A DNA stretch of 5,227 bases from Eubacteriaceae bacterium. GTDB lineage: Bacteria; Bacillota; Clostridia; Eubacteriales; UBA1433. The DNA is taken from assembly GCA_012797825.1 (NCBI GenBank), contig JAAZOI010000324.1, positions 1-5,227 of the forward strand. The letters run 5' to 3'. Of this stretch, positions 1 to 5,163 are shown in pieces; the first letter of the stretch is position 1; each line of letters begins with the position of its first letter. The notes beneath the pieces were generated by a model, which did not search any database, was not told the origin of the DNA, and worked only from the letters and a program-made list of their open reading frames with translations. Position numbers and translations under genes: made by a program.

Positions 1-305
1 ATGATCTTGAATTTAACATATACTCTCTTCCTAAGCCCGATATGGTTTTTTTTCTTGATATGCCGCTTATTGATACTAAAATTCTCACAAAAGACAGGGC
101 TAACAAAATAACAGGCGCAAGTAAAAAAGACATTCACGAAACAGATGAAAACCACTTAAAAAGCGCTTACATAACATCACGCGAGCTTATAGAGAAATAC
201 GGATGGATAAAAATCAATTGCGTAAAAGACGGCATAATACTGTCTATAGACGATATTGCGCGGGATGTATATAATGAATTTATAAAAAGAGGTGGGATGG
301 CATGA
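1..305 (+). CDS. tmk: Thymidylate kinase (dTMP kinase), C-terminal half, 5' end off the window
   Basis: Phosphorylates dTMP to dTDP with ATP in the cytoplasm, a step of dTTP synthesis. The readable frame begins with the codon at position 3, with no start inside the window, and gives 100 residues before TGA at 303-305. The family is usually about 200-220 residues, so roughly the N-terminal half, including the P-loop, is missing to the left. Visible are the strand KPDMVFFLDMP, which matches the PDLVIFLDVP-type strand of dTMP kinases, then the LID region with KKDIHETD, and a C-terminal part with GWIKINC followed by SIDDIARDVYNEF. The ATG at 42 lies inside the conserved strand and is not the real start. 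The stop overlaps the darA start by 4 bp (ATGA), so the two genes are translationally coupled. Identification rests on motif recall and the tmk-darA-holB order. Confidence 0.9.
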   Translation, partial: DLEFNIYSLPKPDMVFFLDMPLIDTKILTKDRANKITGASKKDIHETDENHLKSAYITSRELIEKYGWIKINCVKDGIILSIDDIARDVYNEFIKRGGMA

Positions 306-631
306 AACTAATAATTGCAATAGTGCAAAAAGAAGACGCTGCTGATCTTTCATCCACGCTTATAGAAAACGGGTTTTATGTAACCAAGCTGTCAACAACG
401 GGAGGGTTTTTAAAGGAAGGCAATGTGACTTTCTTAATAGGAGCCTCCGAAGAAAAAATCGAGGAAATAAAATCCATTATAAAAGATACATGTAAATCAA
501 GGGATATGGTAATATCCAATCCTACTCCTTATCCGCTTTCGGAAGGTTCGGATATTAATTTCGGGCTGACTACAAAAATAGGGGGAGCGACAATATTCAT
601 ACTTAACATTGATGAGTTTGAAAAATATTAA
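302..631 (+). CDS. darA: PII-like cyclic-di-AMP receptor DarA (PstA/YaaQ family)
   Basis: A 109-residue protein, the same length as Bacillus subtilis DarA (YaaQ). Family members are PII-fold homotrimers that bind cyclic-di-AMP in the cytoplasm; their downstream target is not well settled. The N terminus MKLIIAIVQKED is the first PII strand. VTKLSTTGGFLKEGN (residues 27-41) is the family signature, with T28, F36, L37, N41 and G47 at positions that line the nucleotide pocket in characterised homologues. Residues 94-99 (GGATIF) and the end ILNIDEF also match. Residue 26 is Tyr where some homologues carry Arg. The ATG at 302 overlaps the tmk stop and is preceded by AGAGGTGGG as ribosome binding site. 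The gene sits between tmk and holB as in many Firmicutes. Confidence 0.95.
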   Translation: MKLIIAIVQKEDAADLSSTLIENGFYVTKLSTTGGFLKEGNVTFLIGASEEKIEEIKSIIKDTCKSRDMVISNPTPYPLSEGSDINFGLTTKIGGATIFILNIDEFEKY

Positions 632-636
632 AAGCA

Positions 637-1479
637 ATGTTTGAAAATTTGTATGTACCCGATAATATTAAAAACACTTTATCTTTATCTGTAGAAAACA
701 ATAAAATATCTCATGCGTATTTATTCTGCGGAAAAGACGAAAAGACTGTTGCCGCCGCCGCTGAGGAATTTGCCAAAGCTGTATTATGTAAAAATGCGCA
801 TAAACCGTGCAATGAGTGCTCAAGCTGCAAAAAATCCGATTTCGGCTCTAATCCCGATATTATTAAAATATTTCCGCAGGGAGCAAGCATTTCAATTAAG
901 CAGATTAAACAAGATTTGATAAAGACTATAAAAATGCTTCCTTATGAATCCGATAAAAAAATATATATAGTATATAATGCCGACACCATGCAAAAACCTG
1001 CCCAGAACAGCCTTTTAAAAACATTGGAAGAAGCAAATAATTATGCTATAATCATCTTATGCGCCGCATCAAAAAACTCGTTTTATCCCACTATTTTATC
1101 CAGATGTCAAACTTATGATTTTACGGAATATGTGCAAAATGAGAAAGTAGCGGATATTGTGTTTAAAACGCTTGAATGCGCCGCAAGGGATGATTATGAA
1201 GCGCTTATGGAAGGCTGCCATGTATTATCTGAAGAAAATTTTTCGGATGTGCTTATGCAGATATCTTCGGCTTTGCGAGACATTATGGCGTACAGCTTAA
1301 GCAAAAACAAAAATATCATTATTAATAAAGCAAAAACAGATAAAATTATACGCATGTCGGAAATTTACAATACGGACAAGCTGAAAAAAACGGTAGATTA
1401 CATATACGATATCAGAATAAACGCGTCAGCGAACAGAAAACTGATAATAGAATCCATATTTTTATATTTGGGTATCTGA
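637..1479 (+). CDS. holB: DNA polymerase III delta' subunit (clamp loader)
   Basis: A 280-residue AAA+ family protein that with delta and DnaX (tau/gamma) loads the beta sliding clamp onto primed DNA. The start MFENLYVPDNIKNTL...ISHAYLF is the usual delta' N terminus. The P-loop position is degenerate: residues 32-38 read GKDEKTV, where an ATP-binding relative has GxxGxGK, consistent with delta' being a non-hydrolysing subunit. Four zinc-ligand cysteines are present (C51, C58, C61, C64). The Walker B position reads IYIVYNADTM (109-118), then NSLLKTLEE (124-132). The SRC motif that supplies the arginine finger is intact at 155-157. The ATG lies 5 bp after the darA stop and has no clear Shine-Dalgarno sequence, so translation probably depends on coupling with darA. 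A pseudo-P-loop and SRC motif distinguish it from DnaX, which is also encoded in this window. Confidence 0.93.
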   Translation: MFENLYVPDNIKNTLSLSVENNKISHAYLFCGKDEKTVAAAAEEFAKAVLCKNAHKPCNECSSCKKSDFGSNPDIIKIFPQGASISIKQIKQDLIKTIKMLPYESDKKIYIVYNADTMQKPAQNSLLKTLEEANNYAIIILCAASKNSFYPTILSRCQTYDFTEYVQNEKVADIVFKTLECAARDDYEALMEGCHVLSEENFSDVLMQISSALRDIMAYSLSKNKNIIINKAKTDKIIRMSEIYNTDKLKKTVDYIYDIRINASANRKLIIESIFLYLGI

Positions 1480-1489
1480 TTGGAGAAAA

Positions 1490-1942
1490 ATGCAAAAAGT
1501 TATAGGAATTAAGTTTAAACCGGCGGGAAAAATTTATTATTTTAATCCCAATGAAATAGAAATAAATAAAGGCGATTATGCCGTTGTTGAAACCGCGAGA
1601 GGCACCGAATACGGAGAAGCGGTAACAGAGATAAAATACGTAACGGATGAAGAGCTTGTCGCTCCGCTTAAGCCGGTTATTAGAAAAGCGAGCGATGACG
1701 ACAGAAAAATATACCTGAGCAATAAAGAAAAAGCCAAAGAGGCGTTAACGATATGCGAAAAAAACATTGAAAAGCATAACCTTAATATGAAATTAATAGA
1801 CGCGGAATACACTTTTGACAAGACAAAGATAATATTTTATTTTACCGCGGACGGAAGAGTTGATTTTAGAGACCTTGTAAAAGATTTAGCCGCTATATTT
1901 AAAATAAGAATAGAATTAAGACAAATAGGCGTGCGCGACTAG
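1490..1942 (+). CDS. ricT: RicT/YaaT (PSP1 family), N-terminal part, ending at an in-frame TAG
   Basis: First 150 residues of a RicT (YaaT) homologue whose frame continues to 2404 (304 positions counting the TAG). In B. subtilis, RicT with RicA and RicF forms the Fe-S and FAD containing Y-complex that directs RNase Y mRNA processing and affects sporulation, competence and biofilm formation. The start has TGGAG 4 nt ahead of the ATG and lies 10 bp after the holB stop. Visible family features are MQKVIGIKFKPAGKIYYF at the N terminus, VVETARGTEYGEAV, the strand IIFYFTADGRVDFRDLVKDL, and RIELRQIGVRD directly before the TAG. This part alone lacks every Fe-S cysteine and is unlikely to function as RicT. 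Because the remaining sequence is colinear and conserved, I treat 1490-2404 as one gene with a nonsense or recoded codon at residue 151. Confidence 0.85.
   Translation: MQKVIGIKFKPAGKIYYFNPNEIEINKGDYAVVETARGTEYGEAVTEIKYVTDEELVAPLKPVIRKASDDDRKIYLSNKEKAKEALTICEKNIEKHNLNMKLIDAEYTFDKTKIIFYFTADGRVDFRDLVKDLAAIFKIRIELRQIGVRD
1940..1942 (+). other. In-frame amber codon inside ricT (residue 151)
   Basis: The codons read GTG CGC GAC TAG ACA AAG. Homologues have VRDEAK or a similar sequence here, so TAG stands where Glu is expected and is one transversion from GAG. There is no frameshift, and the same frame stays open for 153 further codons of conserved sequence. No gene whose end is visible in the window terminates with TAG (four use TGA, three TAA). 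The sequence cannot separate assembly error, recent nonsense mutation and readthrough or suppression. Confidence 0.9.
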
Positions 1943-2404
1943 ACAAAGCTTTTTGAAAGCCTCGGACCGTGCGGACGGCCTATATGCTGTTCTAAATGGA
2001 TGGGTGATTTTAACCCTGTATCAATTAAAATGGCAAAAGAACAAAATTTATCATTAAATCCGAGCAAAATTTCGGGCATATGCGGCCGACTCCTGTGCTG
2101 CCTGAAGTATGAGCATGAAACTTATAAGGAAGAGCTTAAAAATATGCTTCCGATAGGCGCGAAAGTCAAAACCGAAGACGGGGAAGGATTTATAGAAAAA
2201 GTAAATGTTCTTTCAAAACGCTATTCCGTAAGGCTTTTAAGCGTGGAAGGGCTTTTAAAAGAATATCCCGCTGATGACGTTAAAATGCTCGGAAGCTCAG
2301 AAGAGCTTAAGCGTTTAAGAGAAATAAGCTATGAGAACTTAACGCCTGATGAAATAAAAGAGCTTGAAAGACTCGAAAAAGAATTTGATAACAATTCATT
2401 ATAA
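1943..2404 (+). CDS. ricT: RicT/YaaT (PSP1 family), C-terminal Fe-S cysteine part, in frame after the TAG
   Basis: The 153-codon continuation of the ricT frame beyond TAG 1940-1942. It contains both cysteine clusters of RicT, GPCGRPICC and GICGRLLCC. Counting the TAG as residue 151, the cysteines fall at 161, 166, 167, 198, 203 and 204, the numbering of the cluster-binding cysteines I recall for B. subtilis RicT. Between them lies DFNPVSIKMAKEQNLSLNP, very conserved in the family. A KYEHETYKEELK segment and a charged C-terminal tail follow. The only internal ATG that could start a separate product is at 2000; it has no ribosome binding site and would drop the first cysteine cluster, so independent expression looks unlikely. 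The frame ends in three consecutive TAA codons (2402-2410). Conservation with no second lesion suggests the stop is recent, artefactual or read through. Confidence 0.82.
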   Translation, partial: TKLFESLGPCGRPICCSKWMGDFNPVSIKMAKEQNLSLNPSKISGICGRLLCCLKYEHETYKEELKNMLPIGAKVKTEDGEGFIEKVNVLSKRYSVRLLSVEGLLKEYPADDVKMLGSSEELKRLREISYENLTPDEIKELERLEKEFDNNSL

Positions 2405-2454
2405 TAATAAAACGAATGGGTTTGTTTATCAATAAATTTTCCAAACTTAACTTT

Positions 2455-2472
2455 TTGATATAAATTTATCAA
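2455..2472. promoter_or_regulatory. Palindromic TTGATA-N6-TATCAA element, possible operator upstream of the ferredoxin gene
   Basis: A perfect 6-bp inverted repeat with a 6-bp spacer lies about 38 bp upstream of the ferredoxin -35 box. A related repeat, TGATA-N7-TATCA (2511-2527), overlaps that -35 box, and a lone TTTATCAAT copy lies at 2425-2433. Spacing and outer bases resemble Rex operators (TTGTTAA-N4-TTAACAA), matching 11 of 14 defined positions by eye. AT-rich intergenic DNA gives such palindromes by chance, so the assignment is tentative. Confidence 0.3.
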
Positions 2473-2509
2473 TGCGAAGAATAATATGTAAATTAATGTA
2501 AAATAACTA

Positions 2510-2539
2510 TTGATAAAATAAATATCATTAGTATATAAT
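2510..2539 (+). promoter_or_regulatory. Sigma-A type promoter for the ferredoxin gene
   Basis: The -35 box TTGATA (2510-2515) is separated by 18 bp from a consensus -10 box TATAAT (2534-2539). Transcription would start near 2546, about 30 nt ahead of the ferredoxin ATG. The two boxes together match the vegetative consensus at 11 of 12 positions. An inverted repeat overlaps the -35 box. Confidence 0.75.
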
Positions 2540-2575
2540 AAGAAACAGTAAAAAGCCTTAAGGGGGTGTACGACG

Positions 2576-2746
2576 ATGGCATACATAATAACAGATGCAT
2601 GTATCGCTTGTGGAGCATGTGAATCAGAATGTCCTGTAGGAGCTATAAGCGAAGGTGCTGGCAAATACGAGATAGACGCTGATGCTTGCTTAGACTGCGG
2701 ATCATGCCAAAGCGTTTGTCCGGTAGATGCGCCACAACCGGAATAA
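2576..2746 (+). CDS. 2[4Fe-4S] ferredoxin
   Basis: A 56-residue clostridial-type bacterial ferredoxin, a small cytoplasmic electron carrier holding two [4Fe-4S] clusters. Two cluster motifs are complete: C9-x2-C12-x2-C15-x3-C19-P and C38-x2-C41-x2-C44-x3-C48-P. Between them lie AISEG and the KYEID segment, and the end is VDAPQPE, typical of the family. Length and cysteine spacing are normal, with no extra insert. The ATG at 2576 follows an AGGGGGTG ribosome binding site at about 7 nt. The gene has its own promoter at 2510-2539 and a terminator at 2757-2788, so it is probably transcribed as a single gene at a higher level than its neighbours. Its redox partners cannot be told from the sequence. 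In Bacillus this place, between ricT and trmN6, is held by yabA. Confidence 0.95.
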   Translation: MAYIITDACIACGACESECPVGAISEGAGKYEIDADACLDCGSCQSVCPVDAPQPE

Positions 2747-2756
2747 TATATCACTT

Positions 2757-2788
2757 ATAAGGCCTCCGCGAGAGGTCTTATTTTGTTT
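2757..2788 (+). terminator. Rho-independent terminator after the ferredoxin gene
   Basis: A 10-bp stem pairs ATAAGGCCTC with GAGGTCTTAT, with one G-U wobble and a 5-nt loop CGCGA. It is followed by TTTTGTTT. It begins 10 nt after the ferredoxin stop codon and ends just before the trmN6 start, so trmN6 must rely on readthrough or on an unseen start site. Confidence 0.8.
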
Positions 2789-2798
2789 ATAGGTGTTT

Positions 2799-3533
2799 AT
2801 GGAAGAATACAGAATTGATGATTTGCAAATAGCCAATTTATTTTTAAAACAAGATCCGAACTTATTTTGCTTTGGTACGGACGCTGTGCTGCTTGCAAAT
2901 TTTGCCTCAAAATTTATTAAGCCTGAAAGCGCTGTTATTGATTTGGGATGCGGTAACGGCATAATTCCCGTGCTTCTTACGGCAAAATGCAAATCAGCAA
3001 ACATTAACGGGCTTGAGATAAACCCTCAATGCGTAAAGCTTGCACGTGAGAATGTTGTCTTAAACAACCTGCAAAACAGAATAAAAATTTTTTCCGGCGA
3101 TATTAAATCTCCCCCAGAAGAAATAAAACCGTCAACTTTTGATGTTGTTATAAGCAACCCCCCTTATATTCAGCATAAAGACGGCGCGAAAAATAACAAC
3201 GAACATATAGCCTGTGCTAAGCATGAAGTGTTTTGTACGCTTAAAGATGTTATAAATTGCGCGGACAAACTGCTCAAATGCGGAGGCGTTTTCGCTATGA
3301 TTCACCGCACTCAAAGGCTCTCTGAAGTCATCTGCTTAATGCACGAATATAAAATCGAGCCGAAAGAAATTATAATGATTCATCCCAATAAAAATAAAAA
3401 ATCCAATCTGTTTTTAATAAAAGGCTTAAAAGGCGGAGGGGTATGGTGCGACGTTCTGCCTCCTGTTTATATATACGACGAGAACGGCAATTACACAAGT
3501 CAGGTTAAAGATATTTATGAAATTGATAAATGA
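2799..3533 (+). CDS. trmN6: tRNA1(Val) adenine-37 N6-methyltransferase family protein (TrmN6/YabB)
   Basis: A class I SAM-dependent methyltransferase of 244 residues, close to E. coli TrmN6 (YfiC, about 245). Family members with known activity methylate N6 of A37 in tRNA-Val. The N-terminal signature RIDDLQ (5-10) and FCFGTDAVLLANF (23-35) is present. SAM motif I is DLGCGNG (48-54), the acidic residue after strand 2 is E72 in GLEINP, and motif IV NPPY is at 119-122, typical of exocyclic amino group methylation. I choose ATG 2799; a GTG at 2793 is the alternative and adds two residues. The only Shine-Dalgarno-like stretch, AGGTG (2791-2795), sits unusually close to ATG 2799. The gene follows the ricT region as in other Firmicutes, but the next gene is dnaX. 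The exact tRNA target is inferred from family membership. Confidence 0.88.
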   Translation: MEEYRIDDLQIANLFLKQDPNLFCFGTDAVLLANFASKFIKPESAVIDLGCGNGIIPVLLTAKCKSANINGLEINPQCVKLARENVVLNNLQNRIKIFSGDIKSPPEEIKPSTFDVVISNPPYIQHKDGAKNNNEHIACAKHEVFCTLKDVINCADKLLKCGGVFAMIHRTQRLSEVICLMHEYKIEPKEIIMIHPNKNKKSNLFLIKGLKGGGVWCDVLPPVYIYDENGNYTSQVKDIYEIDK

Positions 3534-3546
3534 TATATGTTATAAT
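3517..3546 (+). promoter_or_regulatory. Candidate extended -10 promoter for dnaX
   Basis: TGTTATAAT (3538-3546) is a perfect extended -10 (TG-N-TATAAT). A weak -35, ATGAAA (3517-3522, 4 of 6 matches), lies 18 bp upstream. The promoter overlaps the trmN6 stop codon and would start transcription about 20 nt before dnaX, leaving just enough leader for the AAGGAGG ribosome binding site. It could let dnaX-ybaB be transcribed apart from trmN6. Confidence 0.5.
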
Positions 3547-3557
3547 ATATTTTAAAA

Positions 3558-3564
3558 AAGGAGG
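3558..3564 (+). promoter_or_regulatory. Ribosome binding site that fixes the dnaX start
   Basis: AAGGAGG lies 7 nt before ATG 3572. The frame is open back to 3530, but an ATG there would precede this site, overlap trmN6 and add 14 residues (reading MIYVIIYFKK...) foreign to DnaX, so the start is 3572. Confidence 0.9.
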
Positions 3565-3571
3565 AAGAAAT

Positions 3572-5158
3572 ATGGCATACATTGCGCTGTACAGAAAATA
3601 CAGACCGAAAACATTTGAAGACATTATAGGACAAGATCATATAACTTCCACTTTGATAAACCAGATAAAACTTAACAGAACTTCTCACGCTTATCTGTTT
3701 TGCGGTATAAGAGGCACTGGCAAAACATCTGCCGCGAAAGTGTTTGCCAAAGCTTTAAACTGCACAAACTCAGCAGGCGCGGAACCGTGCGGAGTATGCG
3801 GCTGCTGCGTTGCGCAGGATAATGACGCTGCAGCGGATGTTATTGAAATTGACGCGGCATCCAACCGCGGCATTGAGGAAATAAGGCAGATAAGAGAAAG
3901 CGTGAAATACCGTCCCGTTACTTGCAAATATAAAGTTTATATAATAGACGAAGCGCACATGCTCACTGCCGAGGCGTTTAACGCGCTTTTAAAAACGCTT
4001 GAAGAGCCGGCCGAATATGTGGTGTTTATTCTTGCCACAACCGAGCCGCACAAGCTTCCGCAGACAATAATTTCCAGAACACAGAGATACGATTTCAAAA
4101 GGCTCAGAACCCAGGACGTGCAAAACCATATATTAAAAATATGTAAAAAAGAAAACATTAATATAACGCCTAAAGCGGCATATAATATAGCGGTATTATC
4201 TGAAGGCGCGTTAAGAGACGCTTTAAGCATACTGGATAAATGCGCATCCTACGCTTCTGACAGGGAAGTAAGTGAAGAGCTTGTTAATTTTATTACGGGC
4301 AGAGCCGATGATGAGACTATATTTGCAATTGTGCAAAGCACGTTTTATGGTGATATTGAAGGTCTTTTATCCGCGTTAAATTCAGCGCAGGGCAGCGGTA
4401 AAGACATATTAACTGTTTTAGACTCAATAATAGCGTTTATAAGGGAAATTATCATTTGCAAGAATTCGGAAGAAGCTGAAAAAATGCTGAACAGAAGCGA
4501 GAAAACGCTTGAAAACATGAAAGCTTTATCGCTGTCATTAACGGCTAAGGAGCTAATAAAGGGGCTTGATTTGCTTCTTGAAGCGCAAAGCAGAATAGCT
4601 TTTGCGCAAACCCCTATTTATGTTTTAGAATGCGCTCTGATGCTTATAGCATCAAGCAAAGATATCTCCGGCGGGCAAATATCACCGGCAGTCAAAACCC
4701 CGCAAGAAGACGTAAAGCCAAAACCGCAGCCGGTAAGGCAGGATTCTTATATGTCACCCGCAATTAAACCGGATGATATAAAATCCGCGGAAGTCAAATC
4801 TAATAACGCAAAACCCTTTGAAAATAAAAAGAGCGATATTACTTCTGCAAAAAAACCTGTAAAAAGCAATAAAGAATTAAAAGATAAGCTCACAGCAAAG
4901 CTTTATGAAAAATATCCGCTTATAGCAATAGGCGTTGAAAAAGCCGATATGCTGTTATCTAATAATGAATTGACAATAAGCGCGGAAGAATATGTTTATT
5001 CAATGATATGCGAAGATAAAAAGCATAAGGATTATATTGTATCAAGCGTCAGAGAAATCTTAGGAACAAACGATGCAATTGTAAATATAACTGTAAAAAA
5101 TGACGTGATAAAACAAGCCAAAGAGGCTTTCGGCGATATATTAAAAATTGAGGAGTGA
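3572..5158 (+). CDS. dnaX: DNA polymerase III tau (and possibly gamma) subunit, DnaX
   Basis: A 528-residue AAA+ ATPase, the motor of the clamp loader and tether of the replicase. The N terminus YRKYRPKTFEDIIGQ is diagnostic. Walker A is GIRGTGKT (45-52), the zinc module uses C64, C73, C76 and C79, Walker B is DEAH (126-129), and the sensor 2 arginine is R215 in GALRDALSIL. The arginine-finger motif, normally SRC, reads SRT (168-170), keeping the arginine. Domain III follows to about residue 365, then a Lys/Pro-rich linker (about 370-430), then a C-terminal tau domain ending in AFGDILKIEE. An A7 run at 4849-4855 (K427-K428) lies at the linker end; a shift to either other frame there meets a stop within six codons, so a gamma-like form of about 433 residues is possible. 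AAGGAGG fixes the start. The stop is 5 bp before ybaB. Confidence 0.96.
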   Translation: MAYIALYRKYRPKTFEDIIGQDHITSTLINQIKLNRTSHAYLFCGIRGTGKTSAAKVFAKALNCTNSAGAEPCGVCGCCVAQDNDAAADVIEIDAASNRGIEEIRQIRESVKYRPVTCKYKVYIIDEAHMLTAEAFNALLKTLEEPAEYVVFILATTEPHKLPQTIISRTQRYDFKRLRTQDVQNHILKICKKENINITPKAAYNIAVLSEGALRDALSILDKCASYASDREVSEELVNFITGRADDETIFAIVQSTFYGDIEGLLSALNSAQGSGKDILTVLDSIIAFIREIIICKNSEEAEKMLNRSEKTLENMKALSLSLTAKELIKGLDLLLEAQSRIAFAQTPIYVLECALMLIASSKDISGGQISPAVKTPQEDVKPKPQPVRQDSYMSPAIKPDDIKSAEVKSNNAKPFENKKSDITSAKKPVKSNKELKDKLTAKLYEKYPLIAIGVEKADMLLSNNELTISAEEYVYSMICEDKKHKDYIVSSVREILGTNDAIVNITVKNDVIKQAKEAFGDILKIEE

Positions 5159-5163
5159 ACAAA

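Noticed and set aside
955..961. A7 run in holB (another at 1384-1390) as a possible slippage or frameshift site.
   Set aside because: Both encode in-frame Lys pairs inside conserved sequence, and the frame is intact before and after. Neither has the X XXY YYZ layout.
1759..1770. Perfect A AAA AAC slippery heptamer in ricT, followed at once by a -1 frame TGA.
   Set aside because: It falls in an ordinary part of the N-terminal half with no known frameshifting in the family. A-rich codon pairs (Glu/Lys/Asn) produce it by chance here, and I use it as a warning for the dnaX case.
2000..2404. Independent small gene starting at ATG 2000.
   Set aside because: There is no ribosome binding site, and the ATG lies inside the conserved PSP1 sequence in the same frame as ricT. 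It is better explained as the tail of ricT.
2420..2446. GTTTG/CAAAC inverted repeat after ricT as a terminator.
   Set aside because: The 5-bp stem is weak with a loop of about 17 nt and no T-tract after it. No convincing terminator for the tmk-ricT operon is visible.
2455..2487. Second promoter using TTGATA 2455-2460 with TAATAT 2482-2487.
   Set aside because: The spacer would be 21 bp, too long for a normal sigma-A promoter. The downstream pair at 2510-2539 is far better.
2329..2754. Minus-strand open frames of 100-141 codons over the ferredoxin and trmN6 region.
   Set aside because: They are antisense to the ferredoxin and trmN6 coding regions, have no family resemblance or ribosome binding site, and their composition is that expected of a shadow frame.
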